DNA of 28,015 bases from an uncultured Clostridia bacterium (GTDB lineage: Bacteria; Bacillota; Clostridia; Oscillospirales; Acutalibacteraceae): contig CAUBKG010000026.1 in assembly GCA_958436475.1 (NCBI GenBank), positions 1 through 28,015 of the forward strand, given 5' to 3'. Below are positions 1 to 7,419 of this stretch, one piece after another. How positions within the stretch are numbered: position 1 is the first letter of the stretch; each line of letters begins with the position of its first letter. The notes below the pieces were generated by a model that saw only the letters and a list, made by a program, of their open reading frames with translations, searched no databases and was not told the origin of the DNA. The translations under genes and the position numbers were made by a program.

Positions 1-311
1 GGCAAATTCTTCCTTTTTCTACATCTAATTGGGTTATAATTAGAACGATTGTATCTATTTTTGTTCCTTTTATGTCAAATTTTATAATTTAGTTAAAAAG
101 AACGGTATTTTGTTTGAAAAAAACCGGAAACCGGTTATTCCTTGTGTATCTATGTTATCACAATAAGAAACATTCCCGCCAACATACTGAAAAAGAAACT
201 GATTTTCGGGGATGGGGAATCCAAAGCTTTCTCGTTCCGCTGTCGTGGCCGCAATGGTATCTGCCGCAGATCCCCTCGGTATGCAAGGGCAGATGACGCC
301 ATTTTTACGGC
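1..311. other. AT-rich intergenic region, no gene seen
   Basis: The first 150 bases are strongly AT-rich and the rest approaches the GC level of neighbouring genes. Short open frames run through on both strands, but none has a convincing ribosome site or a recognisable protein, so I call no gene. A 20-base stretch at 273-292 recurs with one mismatch at 25494-25513. Confidence 0.4.
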
Positions 312-346
312 AAAAAAAGGGTCCGTTCAAACAAACGGACCCTTTT
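312..346. terminator. Bidirectional intrinsic terminator
   Basis: A perfect 9-bp stem (GGGTCCGTT at 319-327 and AACGGACCC at 334-342) with a 6-nt loop has seven A before it and four T after it. Read on the minus strand it has a seven-U tail, and it lies about 110 nt past the stop of the large surface-protein gene, whose transcript it probably ends. Confidence 0.8.
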
Positions 347-453
347 GATGGTAAGCGTGGAAAATTTGAAAGGGAAAAGATTAAGGACCGGCGCATTGTG
401 TGCGAAACATTGAGCAGGGGAGGGCAACTCCGTAGCGCCAAATGCGCCCCCCG

Positions 454-3400
454 TCAATAGGCTTTTACCGTACCGATCGTATCATAGTGCATGGTCTGCG
501 GGATCGTCTGCCCATTCCAAGCCCTGCAGTTCATATTTTTGATTTCCAGACGCAATTGTTCGAACGCGCCAGGAGCAAGCTTTTTGTGCAAAAATGTTGC
601 GGTCAGGCAATTCGTCTGAATATTATTATACAATGCACATGCGGCATTTACTTCGCTCAGGAACAATTCCATAGTATCGCACCATACATACACATTGATT
701 ACGCCGCTGACCTGTTGGAAAACCGGGTAAATCCAATCAAAGAATACCTTCGAGCCAGGGCAGAAGAATATCACAACGCCCTCGGCTGTCTCCTTGGCTG
801 CGTCTTTCAGCACATCTGCTGCAGCATTTTTAAAGGAATCGACCAGCTTCTTCGTCATCTTTTCGTTCAGCACTCTGTCCAAGTAAAGCGAACGTATCGT
901 ACCGTCGTCAATTGCATCGGAGATTCTCGTCAACACCTGCGGCAGAGTGCCATCTATCGATGCCTGATAAATATCTTTTTCAATCTCCTCGGTTATCTTC
1001 ATCGGTTCGTTGATATAAATGGCCAACGAGTCCAATATGCATTCGCAGGCCTCTATGCATGTATCAACAGCAACCCCGTCCAAATTATCGCTGATTTTAC
1101 TAATCAGCTCTTTGCGGAACTCTTCGGAGCCTTTCTTCAGATACTCAGTTAAAATCATCCAGACTTTGTCTCCGTCCGGAGAATCCTCAGGATAGAAATC
1201 CGCAAGCAGAATTTCCTCTGGGTTCACATTATTGCTAAGCAACTTATCCTTGAACAGAGTAACCATACCGATGCCGAAATCCACCCACGCCTCTTTTTTA
1301 TAGCTGTCAATCATATCGCCGTAAATGTAATGGCAAATATTCTGCCACTGTTCCTTCTGCGTTTTGGTAAGGAACCAGTAATCACTGACAGCCGCTTCCA
1401 TGGGATTCACGCCGTCTTCATACTTGCTGACGTTGTAAATGTAATAAGGAACCCATGTTCCGGTCTTGACCTCCGCAGCAGCCTCACTCAGCGCTTCATA
1501 ACGGTACAGCGAGCTGCTCTTCCAGTAGCCGCCGTTTGTCGCTGTAATATCCGCCGGATAGCTGTAGGAGAAGTCGCAGGAATACGTGAGAGCCTTGGAT
1601 TGATTACTGGTCACAAAGAAAGCAAAATCATAGAAATCATCAAAGCTTCCGGTATATCTGGGGGCGGTGCTGAACGTATATGTCCAATACTTGTATGCAC
1701 CGTCGCTGGTCAGGCTGGTATTGCGAATCAGAACCTGACGTCTGGCGGCCGTGTTTAAATCCAGCTGATTAGCGGAAGCTTCTCTGCTGGGATATGTGTA
1801 AAGATTAACGAAGAAAGACGCATTTTTAGATGCTTTGAGCGTAATTGTCACCTCCGCCGCGCTCAGGATGCGGAAGGTATGGATTCCCTCCACATTCTGA
1901 TTAACGCTCACGCTTTTGGAGGAATACATTCTGCCGCTTTGATAATAGGCATACGTACAATCGTCCTTTAACGCTTCGTTTTCACAATACTCAGCTACCG
2001 TATCGCTTGTGTCAAACGCTATCTCATCCCAAACCGCAAAGAGTGTAGCCGGAGCGTCTGCAGCATATATATCGCCCGGATGATACACAGCGCTTGATGC
2101 GTTGCTGCGCGTGGCCCAGCCGCAGAAATTGTAGCCATCTCTGGTTGGAACGGTACTGCTTAGCTCCATTCCAACATACTGCGTTTTGATTTGGCGGTCA
2201 GGTGCGCCAGCACCGCCGTTCGCATCATAGGTAATTGTATATTCTTCCACGCTTCTCGTCTTTTGGGTATACAGCTCGGAATATTCCGAAGTTCTGCTGC
2301 CTAGGTCCACTGCCTCAATCCGGTAATAATATGTAGTGTTGCTGCGCAGCCCGCTGTGGGTAAAGGAATAAGAGCTCCTGCCTCCCATTGTATACAGCAG
2401 TTGGTCGTTAATTTTGCCTGCAGACGCGGAGCCATAAAGGTTGTAATAGCAGTTCCCGCGATTGGAATTCGGCCAGCTAATGGTGATGGAAGTCGTGGTA
2501 ACATCGCTGAAGCTAAGTTCCGGCAGGTTGGATTCCATTGTCTGCGGGTTCGTTGTTTTGTTGCAGACCTTGGAATACACCGAATTGCCGCTGCCCGCGT
2601 CTACCGCCTCAATCCGGTAGTGGTAAGTGGTGTTGGCGGTGAGCCCGCTGTGGGTAAACGAATAAGTGCTCTGCCCGCCAAGCGTGGTCAGCAGATTGTA
2701 GCTTGCCCCGCTTTCCGACGAGGAGCCGTAAAGGTTATAATAGGTCGCATTGGTCTTCGGCCAGCTTATGGTGATGGTAGACGCGGTCACAGCGCTGAAG
2801 CTAAGCTCCGGCGCCTCCAGCGCAGTCGTTGCGGGAGCGACCGTCACCGTTCTCTTTCCCAGCAGAGTATTGCTTCCCCCCGTTTTGCCGGAGCTGTCTA
2901 TATTGATTGCGTAAACATAAACGTCCTGCTGTCCTCTTTTATTGGTGGTGAAAGTCTTGCTGAAGCCGTGATTGTTCCCCCTGCCGGGATACGCGGCGCC
3001 TACGTCCGAGCGGGATCCGTTCGCCAGGCCTATGGCATGGCCTTCCGCGCCTGCCGCCCCCGCCGGGCCGCCTACATATACGTGGATATCCACTGGCGCG
3101 GTGGGCTGATCATCGTCAAACGCCCATCCCGCTACGGTAACCGTACCGTTCCCGGAACGAGCCTGGTCAAAGCTTCCGAGCGGTACGTGCGTGTTCTGTG
3201 CTGCCTTAGCGCTTGTTGCTTTGTCATACACCTTGGAATAGGCCGAATTGCCGCTGCTCGCGTTCACCGCCGCGATCCGGTAATGGTAAGTGGTGTTGGC
3301 GGTAAGCCCGCTGTGGGTAAACGAATAGGTGCTCTGCCCGCCAAGCGTGGTCAGCAGATTGAAGCTTGCCCCGCTTTCCGACGAGGAGCCGTAAAGGTTA

Positions 3401-4776
3401 TAATAGGTCGCATTCGTCTTCGGCCAGCTTATGGTGATGCTAGATGAGGTCACGTTGCTGAAGCTAAGCTCCGGCACCTCCAGCACCGTCGTATCAGAAA
3501 CGCTGGTTGTTTTGTTGCAGACCTTGGAATACACCGAATTGCCGCTGCCCGCGTCTACCGCCTCAATCCGGTAGTGGTAAGTGGTGTTGGCGGTGAGCCC
3601 GCTGTGGGTAAACGAATAAGTGCTCTGCCCGCCAAGCGTGGTCAGCAGATTGTAGCTTGCCCCGCTTTCCGACGAGGAGCCGTAAAGGTTATAATAGGTC
3701 GCATTGGTCTTCGGCCAGCTTATGGTGATGGTAGACGCGGTCACAGCGCTGAAGCTAAGCTCCGGCGCCTCCAGCGCAGTCGTTGCGGGAGCGACCGTCA
3801 CCGTTCTCTTTCCCAGCAGAGTATTGCTTCCCCCCGTTTTGCCGGAGCTGTCTATATTGATTGCGTAAACATAAACGTCCTGCTGTCCTCTTTTATTGGT
3901 GGTGAAAGTCTTGCTGAAGCCGTGATTGTTCCCCCTGCCGGGATACGCGGCGCCTACGTCCGAGCGGGATCCGTTCGCCAGGCCTATGGCATGGCCTTCC
4001 GCGCCTGCCGCCCCCGCCGGGCCGCCTACATATACGTGGATATCCACTGGCGCGGTGGGCTGATCATCGTCAAACGCCCATCCCGCTACGGTAACCGTAC
4101 CGTTCCCGGAACGAGCCTGGTCAAAGCTTCCGAGCGGTACGTGCGTGTTCTGTGCTGCCTTAGCGCTTGTTGCTTTGTCATACACCTTGGAATAGGCCGA
4201 ATTGCCGCTGCTCGCGTTCACCGCCGCGATCCGGTAATGGTAAGTGGTGTTGGCGGTAAGCCCGCTGTGGGTAAACGAATAGGTGCTCTGCCCGCCAAGC
4301 GTGGTCAGCAGATTGAAGCTTGCCCCGCTTTCCGACGAGGAGCCGTAAAGGTTATAATAGGTCGCATTCGTCTTCGGCCAGCTTATGGTGATGCTAGATG
4401 AGGTCACGTTGCTGAAGCTAAGCTCCGGCACCTCAATTGCAGTGCCGGTGGCAGGAATAGACGTTACATTCCGGGTTGCGCCGCATCTGCTGCATTTCTC
4501 CCCCCTGGAGCCAGCCTGGGTGCTTGTTGGCTGTATGGTAAAGCTATGGTAATCATGCCCCTTCGGGGGAATCGTTTGGTCGCCCCAATAGCTGCATATC
4601 TTACATCTCACTTTCATAACGCCGGGAGATGTACAAGTTGCATCCGTTTCCACTCCAATATTTTGCAGTGTGTGTGTACACTGCGCATGCGCCGTTAAAC
4701 CGTTCAGCGGAGTCGTACCAATCAGCATAAGCATGGTAAGAAAAACTGCAACGATTCGTTTTCCAATTTTACCCAT
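454..4776 (-). CDS. Large secreted multidomain protein with Fn3-like and InlB-type repeats
   Basis: About 1440 aa. I start at the ATG at 4776 because GGAGGG lies 4 nt upstream; an ATG eight codons earlier has no such site. Residues 1-31 form a signal peptide (basic start, hydrophobic core, AHA cleavage site). Residues 33-105 are Cys-rich with CxxC pairs. Fibronectin-III-like domains lie near 115-205, 337-425, 433-520, 655-743 and 751-845. Between the first and second, and the third and fourth, sits a ~115-aa domain containing GWAFD and YVGGPAG. An InlB/Flg_new-type repeat (YDANGG, GWATR, FAVWD) is near 846-918. The last ~520 aa are unfamiliar, partly helical and Lys/Glu-rich. No LPxTG, SLH or transmembrane anchor is visible. 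Fn3 and InlB-type repeats are typical of surface adhesins and cell-wall proteins, so an extracellular binding role is inferred. The precise function is unknown. Confidence 0.85.
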   Translation of the reverse strand: MGKIGKRIVAVFLTMLMLIGTTPLNGLTAHAQCTHTLQNIGVETDATCTSPGVMKVRCKICSYWGDQTIPPKGHDYHSFTIQPTSTQAGSRGEKCSRCGATRNVTSIPATGTAIEVPELSFSNVTSSSITISWPKTNATYYNLYGSSSESGASFNLLTTLGGQSTYSFTHSGLTANTTYHYRIAAVNASSGNSAYSKVYDKATSAKAAQNTHVPLGSFDQARSGNGTVTVAGWAFDDDQPTAPVDIHVYVGGPAGAAGAEGHAIGLANGSRSDVGAAYPGRGNNHGFSKTFTTNKRGQQDVYVYAINIDSSGKTGGSNTLLGKRTVTVAPATTALEAPELSFSAVTASTITISWPKTNATYYNLYGSSSESGASYNLLTTLGGQSTYSFTHSGLTANTTYHYRIEAVDAGSGNSVYSKVCNKTTSVSDTTVLEVPELSFSNVTSSSITISWPKTNATYYNLYGSSSESGASFNLLTTLGGQSTYSFTHSGLTANTTYHYRIAAVNASSGNSAYSKVYDKATSAKAAQNTHVPLGSFDQARSGNGTVTVAGWAFDDDQPTAPVDIHVYVGGPAGAAGAEGHAIGLANGSRSDVGAAYPGRGNNHGFSKTFTTNKRGQQDVYVYAINIDSSGKTGGSNTLLGKRTVTVAPATTALEAPELSFSAVTASTITISWPKTNATYYNLYGSSSESGASYNLLTTLGGQSTYSFTHSGLTANTTYHYRIEAVDAGSGNSVYSKVCNKTTNPQTMESNLPELSFSDVTTTSITISWPNSNRGNCYYNLYGSASAGKINDQLLYTMGGRSSYSFTHSGLRSNTTYYYRIEAVDLGSRTSEYSELYTQKTRSVEEYTITYDANGGAGAPDRQIKTQYVGMELSSTVPTRDGYNFCGWATRSNASSAVYHPGDIYAADAPATLFAVWDEIAFDTSDTVAEYCENEALKDDCTYAYYQSGRMYSSKSVSVNQNVEGIHTFRILSAAEVTITLKASKNASFFVNLYTYPSREASANQLDLNTAARRQVLIRNTSLTSDGAYKYWTYTFSTAPRYTGSFDDFYDFAFFVTSNQSKALTYSCDFSYSYPADITATNGGYWKSSSLYRYEALSEAAAEVKTGTWVPYYIYNVSKYEDGVNPMEAAVSDYWFLTKTQKEQWQNICHYIYGDMIDSYKKEAWVDFGIGMVTLFKDKLLSNNVNPEEILLADFYPEDSPDGDKVWMILTEYLKKGSEEFRKELISKISDNLDGVAVDTCIEACECILDSLAIYINEPMKITEEIEKDIYQASIDGTLPQVLTRISDAIDDGTIRSLYLDRVLNEKMTKKLVDSFKNAAADVLKDAAKETAEGVVIFFCPGSKVFFDWIYPVFQQVSGVINVYVWCDTMELFLSEVNAACALYNNIQTNCLTATFLHKKLAPGAFEQLRLEIKNMNCRAWNGQTIPQTMHYDTIGTVKAY
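2552..3480. repeat. Tandem repeat copy 1 (954-bp period) inside surface-protein gene
   Basis: This 929-bp stretch appears identical by eye to 3506-4434. It encodes Fn3-like, GWAFD-type and Fn3-like domains. The two Fn3 segments inside one unit are also nearly identical to each other at DNA level, so the region holds four close copies of an Fn3 block. The period of 954 bp is 318 codons, so gain or loss of a unit keeps the frame. Confidence 0.9.
3506..4434. repeat. Tandem repeat copy 2 (954-bp period) inside surface-protein gene
   Basis: Second copy of the 954-bp unit, closest to the signal peptide. Identity with copy 1 starts at G3506/G2552 and ends at C4434/C3480. The 25 bases that link the units differ, which marks the edges of the exact match. 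Confidence 0.9.
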
Positions 4777-4841
4777 TTTACCCTCCAATAAAAAATACAA
4801 TAGTCTGCCAATTTGATTATTATTCTAAAATGGCTTATTTA

Positions 4842-4870
4842 AATATAGAATATTTTTTGAATCTTGTCAA
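4842..4870 (-). promoter_or_regulatory. Sigma-A type promoter of the surface-protein gene
   Basis: On the minus strand TTGACA (4870-4865) is followed after exactly 17 nt by TATATT (4847-4842). It lies about 65 nt upstream of the chosen ATG at 4776 in an AT-rich leader. Confidence 0.75.
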
Positions 4871-5102
4871 GAATGGAGAATAAATTATGAAAAAAGATGA
4901 AATCCATGGCTGCATCGGGGGCGATAGCAGAGGTGTGATGGCATTATTCCCTCCGGTTTTATGAAAAGGTTTTTCTCATCCGCTCTTCCCACAAAAAAGC
5001 GGGGATGTGCAGGGAACAAACTGCCGCAGATAGGATGGCAGGGTTGGGGATCTTGACCGCGAGCAGGATAGGATAAAGCGCGGAAGAAAATGTGAACAGT
5101 CA
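4871..5102. other. Intergenic region between surface-protein gene and IS remnant
   Basis: No supported gene. A 74-codon minus-strand frame spans part of it but has no ribosome site and reads like random low-information sequence. Confidence 0.35.
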
Positions 5103-5105
5103 AGA

Positions 5106-5180
5106 CCACCCGTAAAACGGGTGGCTTGAAAGAGCCCTAAAAGGGCATAGGAAATCCAGTGTCTAAAAGGCGCTGGATTT
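5106..5180 (-). repeat. Three tandem stem-loops with TAAAA loops at the IS right end
   Basis: Stems are CCACCCG/CGGGTGG (5106-5124), GCCC/GGGC (5134-5146) and AAATCCAGTG/CGCTGGATTT with one G-T pair (5152-5180). They follow the transposase stop by about 70 nt. One of them is expected to be the TnpA recognition hairpin. The others could be relics of a structured right-end RNA. Confidence 0.6.
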
Positions 5181-5248
5181 CACTTGCGTTCAAGCCGTAG
5201 TGGACTGACTACCGACTACCCTTGAAAAGGTCGTCTATTCTTTGGTAG

Positions 5249-5658
5249 TCAATTTGTCTTCGAGTATATCCTGTTTTCCTGCTCTCGAATATATTTCTTG
5301 ATCGTTGCCTCGTTCAGCCCTATGGTACTCACATAATACCCCGTTGCCCAAAAGTGCCTACTGCCGAACTTGCATTTCATGTTCCCATGTTTCTCAAAGA
5401 TCATCGCTGTTTTCCCTTTGAGATGCCCCATGAAGTTGGAAACACAATTTTTTTGACGGTATCGACAGTAGTAGATGCACGTGGTCGGACATCATATGCC
5501 CTTCAAAGATCTCTACCCCTTTCTATTTGCACAAATCCCGAATATACTGTTGTATATCCGCGTGCAATTGGTTGTAGATAATCTTACTCCGATATTTCGG
5601 GCTGAACACTATATGGTTACTTGCACACCCACTTTGAGTGTGCTAAACTTTCTGCCAT
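5249..5658 (-). pseudogene. tnpA: IS200-type Y1 transposase TnpA, broken
   Basis: Reading from ATG at 5658 gives an IS200-like start (MAESLAHSKWVCK). A one-base insertion then shifts frame. The next segment, read in the shifted frame, gives HIVFSPKYRSKIIYNQ and a stop (TAG) where a Tyr codon is expected. Further on are the HUH motif (DHVHLLLS) and a second one-base insertion in a run of seven A. The final 60 codons (5249-5431) are an intact C-terminus with MGHLKGK, FGSRHFW and GYYVSTIGLN, which contains the catalytic Tyr region. Repairing these three single-base lesions would give a protein of about 135 aa, close to the usual IS200 length. The 10-bp inverted repeat just upstream places the ribosome site next to a stem, as in IS200 elements that repress their own transposase. 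It cannot make an active enzyme as read. Confidence 0.88.
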
Positions 5659-5659
5659 A

Positions 5660-5725
5660 GAGCAACACCTTTCCCTCCTTTTGACGGCTTGAACACTCGT
5701 CATTATAGCAGGAATGGTGTTGCTC
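5660..5725 (-). repeat. Inverted repeat in the transposase leader
   Basis: GAGCAACACC (5660-5669) and GGTGTTGCTC (5716-5725) are perfect 10-bp arms. On the minus strand the 3' arm ends one base before the tnpA ATG and the GGAGGG site is in the loop just beside it. In IS200 a comparable leader stem limits transposase translation and blocks read-through transcription. Confidence 0.6.
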
Positions 5726-5795
5726 TTGCTTAAGCCCTTAATCCCACCCGCGTAGTGAGCGGCTTTTTGAGCTATTAGCTCTTCTGCTAAAGCTT

Positions 5796-5826
5796 AAAAA
5801 AACGGAGCAAAGCGAACTTTGCTCCG
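5796..5826 (-). terminator. Intrinsic terminator after tRNA-Pro
   Basis: A perfect 10-bp stem (CGGAGCAAAG and CTTTGCTCCG, 5803-5826) with a 4-nt loop is followed on the minus strand by seven T (5802-5796). It starts 4 nt after the tRNA 3' end. Confidence 0.9.
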
Positions 5827-5829
5827 ACG

Positions 5830-5905
5830 TGGTCCGAGTGACAGGGTTCGAACCTGCGGCCTGATGGTCCCAAACCACCCGCGCTACCAACTGCGCCACA
5901 CCCGG
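5830..5905 (-). tRNA. tRNA-Pro (anticodon UGG)
   Basis: 76 nt with an encoded CCA end. On the minus strand the acceptor arm CCGGGTG pairs with CACTCGG with one G-T pair, followed by discriminator A and CCA. The D stem is GCGC/GCGC, the anticodon stem GGTGG/CCATC holds the loop TTTGGGA (anticodon TGG), and the T arm is GCAGG-TTCGAAC-CCTGT. It reads all or most proline codons. It is a single-tRNA transcription unit with its own promoter and terminator. Confidence 0.97.
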
Positions 5906-5980
5906 ATATGGAAGGACAAGCGGCGAAAGGGCAGGCGTTTTCTGCGGCTTCACTGCTATTTTCCTCTTGCGTGGAATAAC

Positions 5981-6010
5981 ATTATAGTATAGGAAAGGCG
6001 CTTTTGTCAA
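5981..6010 (-). promoter_or_regulatory. Promoter of tRNA-Pro
   Basis: On the minus strand TTGACA (6010-6005) and TATAAT (5986-5981) are separated by 18 nt, both perfect consensus boxes. The expected start is about 70 nt before the mature tRNA 5' end. Confidence 0.8.
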
Positions 6011-6066
6011 TGAAAAGCCTTTCGCCCGCGCCGCCGCCCGGGCTTAAAAAATATTTGGAAAGGGGA

Positions 6067-6095
6067 TTGACAGATCCTCCCCCCGGTTGTATCAT
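6067..6095 (+). promoter_or_regulatory. Promoter of the GntR/ABC operon
   Basis: TTGACA (6067-6072), 17-nt spacer, TATCAT (6090-6095). The predicted start lies within or just before a TGTAC (6101-6105) ... GTACA (6126-6130) inverted repeat. That repeat could be the operator for the regulator encoded first in the operon, since YtrA-type repressors usually control their own operons. Confidence 0.75.
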
Positions 6096-6146
6096 TCAAG
6101 TGTACTATTCGAAATATTACAGTTGGTACAGTAAGGAGGTTTCACC

Positions 6147-6515
6147 ATGATATCTCTGAATCTTCAGGGCCGCAAGCCCATCTATGAGCAGCTGGTGGAA
6201 GAAATCAGCCGGATGTGCCTGCTTGGGGTGATTGCGCCCGGGGAGCAGCTTCCCTCCGTGCGGACCCTTGCGGGGGAGCTCGGGATCAATCCAAACACCG
6301 TGCAGAAGGCATACCGCCAGCTCGAGCAGGACGGCATCACCTACACGGTTTCCGGCAAGGGCTGTTTTGCCGCCGACCCCGAGCGCCTGCGCGCAGCAGG
6401 TCAGGAGGATGCCAAAAGCCGCCTGGGCCGCGCGGCCCGCAGCTGTGCTTCGCTCGGCGTGAAGCACGCAGACGCGCTCGAGATCGTGAACCAAGCATAC
6501 GACAAAGGAGAGTGA
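6147..6515 (+). CDS. GntR-family transcriptional regulator, YtrA type
   Basis: 122 aa, the short length typical of the YtrA subfamily. The N-terminal winged helix-turn-helix (about residues 5-75) contains PIYEQL, PGEQLPSVR, LGINPNTVQKAYRQLE and a wing ending in GKGCF, all classic GntR features. Only a short helical tail of about 45 aa follows, so there is no large ligand domain. AAGGAGG lies 7 nt before the ATG. The ATPase gene follows after 4 nt. This regulator, ATPase and permease set is the usual YtrA arrangement. Family members repress the operon until cell-envelope or antibiotic stress, but the signal here is unknown. Confidence 0.92.
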   Translation: MISLNLQGRKPIYEQLVEEISRMCLLGVIAPGEQLPSVRTLAGELGINPNTVQKAYRQLEQDGITYTVSGKGCFAADPERLRAAGQEDAKSRLGRAARSCASLGVKHADALEIVNQAYDKGE

Positions 6516-6519
6516 AACC

Positions 6520-7419
6520 ATGATAGAAGCAAAGTCGCTAACCAAGCGGTTCGGCTCTTTTACCGCTTTGAATCAGCTGAACTGCCGCATTGAAAAGGGG
6601 TCGATCTATGGCATGGTCGGCTCGAACGGCGCAGGGAAATCGACTCTTCTGCGCATCATCGCCGGCGTTTACCGTCCGGACGGCGGCCAGCTCCTGGTAG
6701 ACGGCGAGCCGGTGTTTGAAAATCTGCCCGTTAAGGAGCGCATCTTCTTCATTCCCGATAACCCCGTATTCCTGCCGCAGGCGAATATTGAAGAAATGGC
6801 GCGGTTCTACCGCATTTTCTACGACCGCTTCCAGGAAGAGACCTTCCAAAAGCTCAAATCCATGTTCCCACTCGATCCGAAAATGAAGATCATGTACATG
6901 TCGAAGGGCATGCAGCGCCAGGCGGCCATCCTGCTGGCCCTCGCCACCCTGCCCGACTATCTCCTGCTGGACGAAGCCTTCGACGGCCTCGATCCCGTTA
7001 TGCGCCAGGTTCTGCGGAGCATCCTGGCCGACTGGGCCTCGGAGCGGGAAACCACGGTCATCATGTCCTCCCACAACCTACGGGAGCTGGAGGATATCAC
7101 CGACCACGTCGGGCTCATCCATAAGGGCGGCGTGGTGTTTGAAAAGGACCTCGATTCCATCAAGCTCGGCATCCACCGCATCCAGGCGGTGTTCGAGCCC
7201 ATCCCCCCAGCGGAAGCGTTCGAGGGGCTCGATATTCTCCGCACCGAGCAGCGCGGCAAGCTCTTCAGCTTCGTAATCCGGGGGCAGAGCGAAGAGATCA
7301 CCGCAGCGCTCGAGAGGCTCCATCCCGTGTTTATGGAAGCGCTCCCCTTAACGCTCGAAGAAGTGTTTATCAAAGAAATGGAGGTGGCCGGCTATGATGC
7401 GAACAGTATCCTTAAATAA
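6520..7419 (+). CDS. ABC transporter ATP-binding protein, YtrB-like
   Basis: 299 aa. Walker A is GSNGAGKST (34-42), Walker B is YLLLDE (147-152) with D-loop GLD, and the switch His is in SSHNL (H185). The signature motif is degenerate: MSKGMQRQ at 127-134 in place of LSGGQ. The residues after the first strand (IPDNPVF, 78-84) replace a standard Q-loop, as in other YtrB-like ATPases. About 80 C-terminal residues form an accessory region. It should energise the permease encoded next. The regulator ends 4 nt upstream, and the permease start lies inside the end of this gene, so translation is probably coupled. The substrate is not deducible. Confidence 0.9.
   Translation: MIEAKSLTKRFGSFTALNQLNCRIEKGSIYGMVGSNGAGKSTLLRIIAGVYRPDGGQLLVDGEPVFENLPVKERIFFIPDNPVFLPQANIEEMARFYRIFYDRFQEETFQKLKSMFPLDPKMKIMYMSKGMQRQAAILLALATLPDYLLLDEAFDGLDPVMRQVLRSILADWASERETTVIMSSHNLRELEDITDHVGLIHKGGVVFEKDLDSIKLGIHRIQAVFEPIPPAEAFEGLDILRTEQRGKLFSFVIRGQSEEITAALERLHPVFMEALPLTLEEVFIKEMEVAGYDANSILK

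Larger units (their letters stand above)
5103..5768 (-). mobile_element. Decayed IS200/IS605-family element
   Basis: The element holds a broken Y1 transposase gene (5249-5658) between two structured ends. Past the gene are three consecutive hairpins, at 5106-5124, 5134-5146 and 5152-5180, each with TAAAA in the loop. Ahead of the gene are a 10-bp inverted repeat (5660-5669 with 5716-5725) and a small hairpin at 5748-5762 (CCGC/GCGG arms). Subterminal hairpins instead of terminal inverted repeats are a known hallmark of this family, which moves as single-stranded DNA. The exact ends and target site cannot be fixed from one copy. No tnpB or accessory gene is present. Confidence 0.7.

Noticed and set aside
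82..441. 119-codon minus-strand frame
   Set aside because: It runs through a perfect bidirectional terminator and has no ribosome site or family features.
2356..4401. Long plus-strand open frames (363 and 275 codons) opposite the surface-protein gene
   Set aside because: They are complementary-strand shadows. Both exist because the same repeat is duplicated. They lack ribosome sites and known motifs, and the minus frame has a signal peptide and clear domains.
4885..5109. 74-codon minus-strand frame next to the IS remnant
   Set aside because: No ribosome site, low-information composition, and it ends in the IS terminal hairpins.
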